A DNA stretch of 64,000 bases, taken from contig JALJCS010000007.1 of NCBI GenBank assembly GCA_023055355.1, positions 6,064,001-6,128,000 on the forward strand, in the 5' to 3' direction. The position numbers and the translations under genes are program-made. Position 1 is the first letter of the stretch, and each line of letters starts with the position of its first letter. Source of the stretch: Agelaius tricolor (Eukaryota; Chordata; Aves; Passeriformes; Icteridae). Below, one piece after another: positions 40,001 to 51,700 of this stretch. The notes below the pieces were generated by a model, which was given only the letters and a program-made list of their open reading frames with translations, made no database searches and was not told where the DNA came from.

Positions 40001-43000
40001 ATCAGTTTTACATTATCCTTTGGACATGTGTGAGCTTTCCTCAGGGGTGTGATGGGCAGAGATTAAACAATCATCCTTAGATGGTCCTTAGAATAGATCC
40101 TTATTGTCTAGAAAATTGAATTAGAAATTTTATGGTCTCATTCTCACCAACTTCAGTACTCTTCAGAAGCTACTCCTAAGAAGGATGATAAATGAAGTAA
40201 CAACCCAGAACTACTATCATAGGTTTGCACAAAGATATTATTAGTAATCGTGTATTTTAATAATGTTTCCTGTGTTTTTTTAAAGTGACCACACATCTAT
40301 GTTTTTAATTGTGTAGTAAGTAAAAATGAATAGAAATGAATATATTCTGGAGGAAAGGGTTGTCAGTCCCCAGCTGAGAGAGTCCAGGTGCAGACTGCAG
40401 AGTACAGCTGATAAAAGAACAGTGAATTACCTGGTGAGCTGGGAGCAGGGAGCTCTCTGGCTGTGCACAGATTAAATACCCCGTGCTCTCTCCAGGCCCT
40501 CATGGCAGGCCATGACAGGTTTCCTGTGTCTGGTGATGAAATCACCTTGCTGGAGGTGGTACCAAAGCCCCTGCAGGTGAGTTGTGCATGGAAACATCCC
40601 ATGGGGGTGTTCCTTTACCTCCCCCTTTTCCAAAGAACAGCCAGTGTTCAAATGTTTATCTTCCTGTGCTTCTAACTCCCCCCAGGGTAGGGTAACTTTC
40701 CAGACAAATAACCCTTTTCTTCTAAGGTCTCCAGACTCAAGAGGAAGTTCAGAATTATGTTGGTGTGTGACTGTCCTGGGACTCTACCTTGGGCTCTCTG
40801 CCACTCATACTCGTGGCATAAATGAGAATGAAACTCCTGATGCAAACCTCTCTCATGAGTGAGGAGAATTATTTCCATTTTCACACAGTTTGAGCTGATG
40901 TTCTCATGACAGCTACTACAGCTCTGTGCTCAGCAGGGCTGGATAGCAGGAAAAGGTGGGTGCTCAGGGAGCAGAGGCAGGTGATACAGAGAAATACCAT
41001 CCATTTCTCTAAAAACCAGGGACAGTGCTGGATGCTCTCAGTTTGAATCTTGCTGTTCAAGGCCTGCTAATTAGCCCTGTGCCTCCCTGCTGGCAGATGA
41101 AATGTTTCTGTTTTGCAGCTCAGGTCTATCCTGAAAATAGTCCAGAGCTGCAGGAACTCCTGGGGCTTGAGGCCCTTCTCTGCCTGCTGGCACCTGACCC
41201 TGTTTCTGCCCATACTGGTTAAAAAGTTGTTTGGATTTCAGGGAGCTGTGAAAGGCTCCAAGATCACTGCACTACTTCTAGTTAGTTACTAAACACGTTT
41301 GAGTGGCTTGGGAAATGGATCTAAATGACATGTTGGGGGAGAAGAAAAGGAGGCAAGGGCAGTGGTAGCTCAGGTGCAGATTGAATTCCTCTGGTCTTCA
41401 GAATTAGCTTGGAGTGAGAGCTGTCACATCTGCTTTTTCCTCTTCTTTCTTTTATGTGATTCATGTGGTACAGGGGGAGCAAGAGCAGTTGCTGACACCA
41501 TTAGACATGTAACATTAACATCCTGGTAATGATGTTTATACTTTCCTACTCAAAATTTCACTCTTTGAACTTGTTTCTCTTTACTGAGGTGGGTTGGTGT
41601 GCTTGTAACACACTCAGCACTTGATCTGAGTCCAAATGCCTTTCTCATGTCTGCAAGGTAGAGCTGCTCTGATAACTCGGATGTGCTGCCTCTTTGTGGC
41701 ATCCTCCCTGGATGAGTAGGATTTTAGAGAACTATTCAAAGCAAACTGTTTGGAGGAGGAGGAAAGTCTGTCTCAAGGGATGCTAGAAGAGAGGCACTGC
41801 CAGGAAAGGAGGTTTCTTGGAGTCCCAGAAGGCACAGACTGGTGTTGAAAAGATTGTGAAGATTGTGAAGATTATGCTGGAGAAATAGCAAGGCACTGAT
41901 TCTCCCTTCCAGGCCAGCATCTCTTCCTCCTCCTTGCTGCAGCTGCTCTGTCCTGGCTTGCTGGCCAGTATTTCTGTGGACTCCTTTCTTAAATATTTTC
42001 AGCATTTCTATGATTTCTCTCTTTTTCTCTCCCCTTCTAAAGGCTGTTCACTACTTTTCCTGACTCTTCTTGAAGGTCTTTGATTGCACATTTCAATTTT
42101 GAAATGGTTTTTCCCTCTGGTTTGTCTGTGGTCATTTACAGGTGTCAGAACAGGGACACACAGCAGCTCTTCCACAGTTACTGTTACCTTCTCTGTATTC
42201 CCATATTTTCCTAACTCTGGTGATTGGCAACAGTTCACAATACACAGCAGATTCTGGTGCAGAAATCTAAGGATGGAATGAAAATACTCTTGAATAGAGC
42301 TTCTATGGAAATAGGTTCTCCATGCTAGTTTTGTTGCTATTAAATACATTTCTGTCAATGATTAATTCCCAACAATATTAAACAAAAAGCCAGAATTCTG
42401 ATTGTTATATACTACTAATGATTTGTGACTGACATACTAATTCAAAAAGGTGGCTTTTAAAGTACTCATTTTTAAAAAAGGAATTTATAATCTTATAAAA
42501 TTATTTTCCCAAATATAAAAACTCTTTTTTTTTCTGTTTCTGCAGGTGGCTGTGATTTCATGAAATGAGTTAATTAAAACCAGAATTCCCTCAGTTAAAC
42601 TTTCTGTGCTTTTTGGTGACAGTTTTCTGACTGCTGCCACAAGTCAAAGTGAAAACGTGAAACTATGCATGTGCTTCTCTCCTGACTCCTTGAATAATTC
42701 TTCCTTTGGGGTAAAGTTTCCTTCACTAATTCTGTAAAACTTAGTTACAGTAATTATGTTGATTAATTTTTAATCCCAAACACTGTTTAGAGTGATGGTC
42801 ATCTCAGTGGAAACCCATGGACTTCCATATCAATTTTCCCCTAAATATTAATTACCAAAACTATCAAAGGAAAATGTAAGAAATCCCTACAAGCAAAGAT
42901 TTATCCTTTAACCTCACTGAAAAAAATTTGTTTGAAGTTTCCCCAGAGGTGAAGTTGATGCTCCACCTGAAAAGAGAGGCTTTCCCTAGAAATTCCTTCA

Positions 43001-43359
43001 GTTTTTCATTCCAAACCTTGCTACTGTTGAACATTCAAATATTCTATAATAAAGTTTCTCATCTGTAATCATTTTCAGGTCAGACAGAACTTACAACTTT
43101 GGTAAAAAAGCACATGTGTAAGTTCTTTGCTACCATTCCACCCAGGACTGTCCATCTACAGGCTCAGTTTTAAGAAGAGGTGGCAATATGTCAAAGTCTG
43201 GATAGTATTTCATTAATATCTCTGGCATAATCCTACACCACATCATTGCAGGGAAACCAACAAAATCTGTTAAATGAGATTATTGTAAATACAAGCAGAC
43301 TTGAACACTCTTCTCCTCCAGCAAGTAAGTTGGGATAGGCAAGAGATTGTGAGGGGACT
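37051..43359. other. intergenic region, no gene seen
   Basis: This is AT-rich DNA between the two genes. No recognisable exon, RNA gene or repeat copy was found by eye. Short frames (up to 116 codons) have no support. Confidence 0.5.
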
Positions 43360-43665
43360 TTGCTGGGCCAGCTGACCCCAACTGGCCAAAGGGCTTTTCC
43401 TTACATCCAATACAGTGCCACAAGGTCATGGTCACCAGTAAAACTGGGACAGAGAAAGGGAAACTTCTGCCTTCCAAGGTGGCTCCTGCTTGGAGAATGG
43501 CTGCTCTGCATGTGGGAGGTGGTGAGTTATTTCCTTTGCTTCATTGCTGTCTCTTTCCTTCACCTAATAAACTGTTTTTATCTCAAACCATGTGCTCTCC
43601 CATTCCTGTTTTTCAGTGAGTGTTTGTGTGGCTGCTGGCCAGGCTCAACCCACTACATCCAGCAG
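43360..43665 (+). mobile_element. degraded avian LTR remnant
   Basis: GTGGGAGGTGGTGAGTTATT, TCCTTTGCTTCATTGCTGTC, CACCTAATAAACTGTTTTTA (AATAAA at 43567), CAGTGAGTGTTTGTGTGGCT and GCTGGCCAGGCTCAACCCAC follow in the order of a widespread bird ERV LTR. The ends are uncertain and the copy is diverged. Confidence 0.6.
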
Positions 43666-46600
43666 AAATGTTAGAGTGTGGTCAGACATGGAGAATAAAG
43701 ATAAAATTTTTCATGGCAAATCTTACTTGGATTTTATATGAATGAGAGGATACAAGAAACTCATGACTGCTATTACTAGCAAATCCTGGGATCCTAGGAT
43801 CTACCATGATACCTCTGGGCCCTGGTTATCTTACAGACAGTCAGGTAACACTGGAGAGGGGGAATCAAATTGTCCTGTAGACACTGCTGGTTTTGTCTTC
43901 ATCCTGACTGAAACCTGGCATAAGAATTTTATTTTCCTCCTATCAAACCTTTGCCTGCTGGTAATAATTTCCTTTCATCAACACCATTCTTTCTGTTTAT
44001 CTTTTCTCTCTCTGCCTCTCCAAAATAGGATGGTTGTCATAATTTTTAAACTCAGCAGGAGCATTTTCAAATGTGGATTTTCCCCTGTAATGGACATTGC
44101 ATCAAAACATAAGGCAATTAGGGATACACTTAAAGTGCTTTCATTTTCCTGCTGCTTAAATATTTGAAAGAAATTCACCAAGAGTTCTCCCAGTAGAGAC
44201 CTGAAGACTGACATCATATTTTAGGATTTAATGTTATAACAAAGAGCCATGATTTAATTAACCTTCTTGCTCTTTGGGAGACCTGAGACACAAGATCCAG
44301 TTCCTCTGAAAACCACTGCAGCTTCTCTTGCAGTTACTGAGCTCATTAATCTCTGTGATATGGTTCTTAAGGGTACAGCTATGTTCCATTTTGATCAAGT
44401 GCCAAATATTTTACAGTGCAATTCCTTGTCCTGCTGTGCAGAGCACATCATTTAAACAAACCAGTAACAGAAGAGGAGCAAGGGAAAAAAGAAAGAAGTG
44501 GAAATTCAGGAGCAGAAAAGGTGACTTCCTCTGTTTGCCTGACACCTGTGCCCCTGGGTTTGTGCATATGAAATATGATAGAACAGGACAATGAGAAATT
44601 TAACTCTTGGTTTACATTAACCACCACACAATATACACAAACAGCACCTCTGAAACCAGTTTTTTCCTCTGAAACAATTCCCACCTTTCAAGTCAGACTT
44701 CATTCCTCCTCTAGGAGGGAGAGTTCCCAAAAGCCACAGAAACTGCCCATGAAGCTAGCCTAACCCAAACCCAGCCAGGTACTGATGGGACTGCCTGTGG
44801 CAGTGGCTACTGGGTGTATAAATCTCTAGGTCATCAATAAGAAGAAACATCACAGAAGAACAACTGTGCAAAATTTTGATGGGAGAAAATCTTGAATTCT
44901 GTAAAAATGCTATTGCAGAGAGAAGCTGTGAACTGAGGGAGAAGTGTTGAGGCTGCACAACCACACTTTGTCAGTGTGCACAGACAAAGTGAAAGTTAGA
45001 AGAGGAGACACAGCTCCTGCTAATGAAACAGTTAATGAAGTGCATTTAAACCAGTGAGTGTGATGTACAGAGCCTGGCTGTGGAAATATAAGGAGTTTAT
45101 GTGCCTTGTTTTGGGAGAGAGTTCATTTTTCTGAGGCTGTTTTTCCTGCTAGAGCCCTGTTCCCAGAGTGTTGATGGTGTGTGCTATGGCCCTGCTCCAT
45201 CAGCACAGGCTGGGGAGTAGGGATGAACAGAAAGGCTGTTGTGCACTTCTGTTCCACACCAACCTGAAATCCACAGGAAAATGAGATGCACGGACTTGGA
45301 AACCAGGAAACCCTTCATGGTTTAGTAATATACATGCAAGTCCTTCCATCCAGTCATACAAATGCCTCTTAGATTAATCTGCTCCTTTATACTGTGCCTC
45401 AAAGTCAAGATCATGCCAGAGGTGACCTACTTGGGCACTAAGCCTGTGGCTGGAATAGAAATGGTAATGCTGATACGTAAAAGCACTTGTACAGGCTCTG
45501 CCTGGCCATCAACTACCTCCAATTCAGCTCCTCCTCTCTTCCTGACTCCTCATTCAAAGTGCAGGCATCATTCTGCCCTGCTAATGTGGCAACAGAAAAG
45601 TTTTAGGCACCTGATACCCAGCAATCTGAAATGGTAAAGGGAATTTGCTTGGCTGAAGAGACTGATTGGTAGGAAAGAATTAAATTTTATCTTGCCATAC
45701 ATGAGAGGTTGAAAAATTGGAGTGAACTGTAGCACCACAGTGGCCTGGTGTCTGTAATGATTATGTTTTGTGGATACAAGGCTAATATTCACTTAGGACA
45801 TGTAATGATTTCTAGTAGGGACAGAGAGTATTTTAGCTGGTGTAAAGGTAAAAGGAAAAGCAAAATTCTAGTTACCCTTCAAGTGGTCCCTTTTCCTCTT
45901 TTCCCCAGAAGGAAAATTCCATCCATTCATTTCAAAATGCTAGGTAGAACCAGAAAATTGTTGAAGTCCCAATTTCCAAATGCTTGATTTTTTTCCTCTG
46001 TGTAGTTTGCTATAAAAGATCTACTTTTCCCATCAGAGACCAGTCTATTTCATTCCCTGTCAAACTGACTTTCAAGTATTTTTGGCAATTACACACCTGA
46101 GACACAATGAAAAGTTGTTTTCCTGAGTCTTCTTGCCTGTATTAATGAGCCTGTCTTGTTTTTTGGGAGGGAGAAGATGCTTTAGGAATAAACCACAAAT
46201 GGAGATGTATTTGCTTCTCTTGCTATCAAAAACAGCAAGCAAGGCTAGGACAGAGGGGGTTTTTTGTTGGTTTGTTTGTTTTTAATAGAAGCAGCTATAC
46301 TGCAACATAAAAATCTAGAAAAGAAATTTAATTTTTTATCAAATTCTATAGAGAATAAAATGTTAATCCCAATGAACTATTGGCCTTAGCTCTAATCTCT
46401 GAGAATAGGGGATAAATACATTTGACCTGGGCTTACCTGCTTCCCTACCTGTGCTCTTCAGGACCATTTGACAGATGCACAAAATTACTTTGGGCATCTG
46501 AGTTACTTAGGAGCTTACTGGGAGGAATTTCTAATTTTTTATAAGTGCATAAAGAGTGTTTTTTTCCTTTTCTGTTTCAGTGAATAATTTTTTCCATACA

Positions 46601-47616
46601 CTTATACTGTAAAACAGTGTTTAAGTGCTGACATTTTTAAAATAAAGTTGTACCATGATATGTCTCGACTCTCGCAGCATTAAAAATTGTTTGTGTCCAG
46701 CTGTTCACCTAAACCTGAAAATCAGATTAAAACATTTTATTGTGCTATATAAAATATTCTTAAAGTTTCACTGTGCCAAGGAAACAAGTTACAACCAAGG
46801 TGAAAGCAAATTTCTGTGCAAATGTTGGTGAAAATATTCAAATAGGAAAGAACCAATAATCCCCCAGTAAAATGGTAGAGCTAAAACTGGGAGTATTCAG
46901 CAGTGTTAAGGGATGAAATATGTTACAAGGATGCTGTAATTTTTTTTGAATCAACATTATAAGTCCAGAAAATAGAGTTAAGGTTTTACTGAAAGAAAAT
47001 TCTAAACAAATTTACTTCTATAAATATTTGAACACCCAAACCACCTGAGCACAATGTCACTGTGAAATAAAGAATTATTATTAATTCACAGATTACTTAT
47101 AGTCCTACCTGAGGTAACCTTTGGCTTTACACATGTATGCAGTGTTTTCCATATTTTACCCCTTATAGGCTACTTTCAATATGTTCTTCTAGACCTTACT
47201 TTTATTTGAGACAGTACATGCAAACCCTCTAAGTTTAGGATTCTTTATTCTAAAGAAACTGCAGATGACCAAGGTGAACATCAGGTTTATTTAAAAGAAA
47301 GGAATAGCATCTCAGTCTAAAGTAAAACAAGGCTCAATTTTATGGCTCTAATACCATTAATTAGACCCAACAGAAGTGTAATGGGGTGTTATTACCTCTA
47401 GGCATTTAAAACCCTACATTATAAACCATTAAACTTCAAGGACCATATTCACTTATATATTTGAAGTCAGTGGAAAATATGATCCCTAATGCACTTACTC
47501 CCACTGAACTAGCCAGGAACAGCCATGGGAATGACACATCAGGCAGCTGCCCACGAAGTCCACCAGAGCCTCACAGAAGTCCTGTAACGAGTTTAAATAA
47601 GATTCATTTTAATAAA
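43666..47616. other. intergenic region upstream of TRAPPC10, no gene seen
   Basis: This is AT-rich, with a frame of 141 codons at 43742-44167 that has no recognisable content. Several AATAAA strings occur with no transcript evidence. Confidence 0.5.
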
Positions 47617-48040
47617 GAGCATCTCTTTTATGAGAGCCTGTGGGAGCAGGGCCTGTTTAGTCTAGAGAAGGCTGAGATCTCATCCCTACATATAAATATC
47701 TCCCAAGAGGGTGCCAAGAGGATGGTGCCAAACTCCTCAGTGGTGTCCAGCAGCAGGACAAGAAGCAATGGACATAAACTAAAACACGAGAAGTTTCACC
47801 CCTACACAAGCAGGAATTTATTTCCATTCAGGCTGGCAGAGCTCTGGAACAGCTGCCCAGGGAGGGTGTGGAGCCTCCCTCTCTGGAGACATTCCAGACC
47901 CATCTGGACACGCTCCTGTGTCACCTGCTCTGGGTGACCTTGCCTGGGCAGGAGGATGGAGGGAGCGATCTCCGGAGGTCACTGAGCGATCTGCGGAGGT
48001 CACTGAGCGATCTCCAGCGGTCACTCCAACCCCGACCCTT
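47617..48040 (+). mobile_element. CR1 LINE 3' end, 5'-truncated, next to the TRAPPC10 promoter
   Basis: The sequence follows the CR1 3' region in order: GAGCATCTCTTTTATGAGAG, a 'tctagagaaggctgagatctcat' block, AGGACAAGAAGCAATGGACA, GCAGAGCTCTGGAACAGCTG and GGAGACATTCCAGACCCATC. The last part, GATCTCC(A/G)GAGGTCACTCCAACCCC, corresponds to the CR1 terminal GATCTCCAGAGGTCCCTTCCAACCC, but here it is amplified (see the 21-bp repeats). Confidence 0.85.
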
Positions 48041-48253
48041 CCGTGACTCCCGCCGGCTGTCACCGCTCAGGGCGGCCCAGGGGCTCTGCCCCTCAGGCGC
48101 CTCGGGCCGTCCCTCAGGGGCAGGAGGATGGACTGAGCGATCTCCGGAGGTCACTGAGCGATCTCCAGAGGTCACTCCAACCCCGACCCTTCCGTGACTC
48201 CCGCCGGCTGTCACCGCTCAGTGGCTCTGCCCCTCAGGCCGTCCCTCAGGGGC
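47949..48253 (+). repeat. CR1-derived 21-bp repeats inside a larger tandem duplication
   Basis: The unit GAGCGATCTCCGGAGGTCACT occurs three times at 47963-48025 and twice at 48135-48176. Both arrays are followed by the same CCAACCCCGACCCTTCCGTG stretch and GCCGGCTGTCACCGCTCAG (48026-48070 and 48177-48221). The larger unit thus repeats as 47949-48120 and 48121-48253, the second copy lacking one 21-bp unit and some internal bases. The block is GC- and CpG-rich and joins the CpG island. Confidence 0.9.
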
Positions 48254-48576
48254 AGCCCCGCCCCGGCTCCCCGCGGCTGCCGGGGGCCGCAGGCCGGGAC
48301 CCCCCTCCCCGTCCCCGGGCCGCGCTCCCCCTCCATTCCCCGCCGCATTCCCCCTTTTCCGGGTTCCCCGGCGGCGGCGCTCCCCGGAAGCGGTAATGCC
48401 TGCCCGGTGATCCAGGAAGCGGATGAGCCTCTCCCGCCCGCCTTCCCCTCCGGAGCGGCGCTGCGGGGACGCGGGGAAGGGGGTGGGGGGAGGCGGGGGG
48501 GGGGGAGGCAGCGGCGGCACCACCCCCGCTCCGGCCCGGCCTGTCCGTCCCGTCCCAGCCCCCCGGCGGTGTTTCC

Positions 48577-48609
48577 ATGGCGCCGGGCGGGCGGGGGAGC
48601 CGGGGCTGA
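48577..48609 (+). CDS. short upstream ORF in the TRAPPC10 5' UTR (10 codons)
   Basis: ATG at 48577 (G at +4, T at -3) reads MAPGGRGSRG and stops at TGA 48607-48609, 15 nt before the TRAPPC10 ATG. It exists in the mRNA only if transcription starts upstream of it. Such an ORF can dampen main-ORF translation or allow reinitiation; this is inference. Confidence 0.35.
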   Translation: MAPGGRGSRG

Positions 48610-48624
48610 CGACCCCGCCCGCTC

Positions 48625-48703
48625 ATGGACCCCGCCGAGGAGGAGGAGGGCAGGGAGAAGCCCCCCGTGATCTACACCATGGAGAACAAGCCCATCGTGA
48701 CCT
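48625..48703 (+). CDS. TRAPPC10: TRAPPC10 coding exon 1
   Basis: The ATG at 48625 (G at +4, C at -3, so a moderate to weak context) opens a frame encoding residues 1-26 plus one base, ending before GTGAGT at 48704. It sits inside the CpG island. The match MENKPIVT to the family fixes the frame; the ATG is the only one in frame upstream of it in the exon. Confidence 0.94.
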
Positions 48704-51700
48704 GTGAGTGTCCCCGCCGCCGCTGCTGGTGGGGCTGGGGGTCCGGCCGGTGCCCCCGGCGGGCCCGGGGGGAGGCAGGAGCCGGTGCCTGGTTCTGGGG
48801 GGCTCCCGCAGCTCCGGGTGGGGACAGGGCGCCTGCAGAAGGGATCTGATGGCGGGGTTTGCCTCTTCATTGCTTTTCCCCCTTTCTGATGGCAGTGGGC
48901 AAACTTGGGGTTGTTTCTGTAGTAAATAACAAGGCGAATGCCGTGCTCAGAGGTGTTTAGGGGAAGAGGGTGAAATGTGAGAATAAATGGTGAACCCCAA
49001 ACTTCCTGGCAGCGAGCTTTGTGTGGCTTTGCTGGTGCTAAGAGAAGTTGCGAGAGGCATCCTCTGCGGCGATCCCACCGATGCCTGCCCGCTGACATTA
49101 CACTTTAATCTTAAACTGCTTTGGTTCTATCCCTGAGAGGGCTTAGTTAACCAAACTCCTGCTTCCAGGAATTAGTGAATTAGTTCTTTCAGGTATCAGA
49201 GACAGGCTGGTGGTCCTGATGTAAAAACCCCTCCTGCTTTTACAGGCGTAGAGGGGTGCACTCAAAGTTCACTTAAGCAGGTGGGCTAGGCTGGGCCTTG
49301 GGAAGCTTTTCTTTAACGGGAGAGGGGTCAAGCACTGGAAGAGGCTCCTTAGAGAGGTGTCTCAGTCTGTCCCAAGTCTGTCTGTGTTGAAGAGATATTT
49401 GGACAGTGCCCTTAACATGCTGTGACTTTTGGTCAGCCCTGAAGTGGTCAGGTACTTGGACCACATGATCCTGGCAGGTTCCTTCCAAGTGGAATGGTCT
49501 TTTTTATTCTAACTACATCCATAATGTTGTTAATAAAAAGGTAAAGGGAATGAGATCAGCATAGAGAATTCTGCTTTTTCTTTTTTAACAAAAGGTAGCC
49601 AGTGGCTGGTCTTAGTCAAAAGTATCTCTACTGATGATGTACAAAATACATATTTGCACTTTTATCACTAGAGCACTGGGAATGCTTTATGTGCCTGTGA
49701 AATAGAAACTCGTTTCACAGTTCTGTGTTGTCTTATTATGGAGTAAGCATTTATTGGTGATTAAGGTCTTAGACCTTACTTAGAAAAAGTATCCAACTGT
49801 AACCTTGTAGCTGTATAATTGTGGAACTCTGTGTGTATATATTTTGTCCAGACTATTTTATAAATGTGCTTTTTTTTTCTGTCTTAAACTTTTTTCCTTT
49901 TTTTGAATGCAGTTCATAAGCTGAAGTGAACAGGATCTGTACTGAATCTTCTCTACTCACCTATTTCAAGAATTTTGAAATCCGTTTCACTTTAGATTTA
50001 AAGTCAGAAAAAATGTACATATCAGAAACATCTGGAGGATATAGTTTGCTGGTGTTAATGCTACTGTTCAGGCTGTGGGGACTTGCTTTTTAGATTTTCT
50101 GGCTTTATGTGTATTCAGCATGGTAGAGTCTCCATGTGTGGTGCAGGTCAGTCTTCACTGTTCCTGTATGATTTAAATTACATTTTAGTCTGTTGAAGTG
50201 CACAAAGTTTTACCTCAGGGTAAAACCTTGGGTTTTTTGTTAGTGGGTGCAGAAAGAACTCTGGTTTCTTTGTACAAGGGAATTTTCAAACTTCCAAACA
50301 CAAAATTTAACCAGATTTCAATCAAGCCCAGTTGCCTGATATTGAAAACAGTATTAATTTTGTGTGGTGAGTGAGTTTACATTATGGTTGTAAAATGTTT
50401 TGCTCTTATCCCCATCCAGTATGGTAGCAGCAGACTTAAAAATGAGACAGGAGGTGAGCATTATGTGTCACTTGTATGCCTCACTCCTGGACTGAGGAAA
50501 TTATTTCTATTGCCCTGGACAAGCACAACAGGAATATCTTTACTGGTATGGACTGGAGGGGCTTGGTCTGAGACAGCTTTAATTCAGGAGTTAAAGTTAA
50601 TTCAGCAAAATTGCTCAGAGATTACCTCTCTGGTGAATGTAGTATTGGTGACTTGCTACATTTTAAACCAAAACATTTGATTTCAATGGGGAATGCATTT
50701 TACTGTAACTGCTTTAGTTTCTCTTCTTTTCTCTTCAGAGAAGTGGAGTACTTAGAGACTCTAATATTTCAAATAAGTGCATTCACCAATAATGACTTAC
50801 TTGAAGGGAAGCTCCTCTAAGCATTGTATTGCTAAAGATTTACAGAGAGGTGAGGCTTGGCCTTCCAGGGAACGCGTTTGTTGCAAAACACATTAAAAGC
50901 CATGGTGTTAGAAACTGCTCAACAAACACAGTTTATCTTTGTCTGTGGTTCCACTTGCAGGCAGTTGGAGTTGTCTGGGATAAAAACACCCTGTGTGTGT
51001 TTTTATTGTGTCCCACCCAGGAGGGGCACGTGGAGGAAAGGCAGGCCTGTGAGGGTATGGCTGGGTTCTGATTATGTGAAGTGAGAGTGAAGGTTAAATG
51101 AGGGTGCTTTTCAGACCAGAAGTATTTCCTTTTGCTACAAGATTCAGATTGATCTCTGTCAGGTAAACTTTTGCATCATGAAATAACTCCTGTTAACTCT
51201 TAGGGTTTGTTCTTAATAAGAGAGAACTGAAGAGGGGGTTTTGTTCCTGGTGAAACTTCTTTTCAACACTGTGCATACCAGAGTTGTTTTGTAGACAAAT
51301 ATTTTTACCTACTTGAAATAAATTTGACAGTGCTGTGAAAGGAATGCTTCTTTGGTAAGGAGAGTTATGCTGTCAAATCTATGAGTTAATCTCTATTGTA
51401 ACAGTAGTTATTTGGTGTATTGGCACAACCCTGAATTCAGCACTCTGTGTACAGGCTTTGGCCTATGGGGAGAAATGGCAGGTTCCACGTGTCTTGGATA
51501 TCTGATGCCAGTTGCAAATGCAGTTTTTGTCAGCAATTCTTTCATGTTAGTGCTGTAATTTGATTATTTTGCCCTCAGAAGCTGTGTGTAAGCGAATTAG
51601 CCTTGTTTTTATTGTGTTTGCATCATGGGAAACACCTGTAGTTTTAACAGAGAGTTTTTAGATTAATAGACTATGGTAAGGCATGACAAACTTCTGGAGA

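Larger units (their letters stand above)
48230..48720 (+). promoter_or_regulatory. TRAPPC10: CpG-island promoter and 5' UTR of TRAPPC10
   Basis: GC content rises sharply here and CpG is frequent, in contrast with the AT-rich flanks. Sites visible by eye are a GC box CCCCGCCCC (48256-48264), ETS-type TTCCGGG (48357-48363) and CCGGAAGCGG (48384-48393), and a GC-box-like CCCCGCCC just before the start codon. No TATA box is seen, which fits a housekeeping dispersed promoter. The transcription start is not determinable from sequence; I place it between about 48360 and 48580. Confidence 0.8.

Noticed and set aside
47461..47937. 158-codon plus-strand frame upstream of TRAPPC10
   Set aside because: Most of it is CR1 3' sequence, largely non-coding in the element, and not spliced to TRAPPC10 by any visible site.
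48211..49098. 295-codon minus-strand frame and others over the TRAPPC10 first exon
   Set aside because: Long open frames are expected in a GC-rich CpG island; the product is Pro/Gly/Arg-rich with no domain, and the known gene lies on the other strand.
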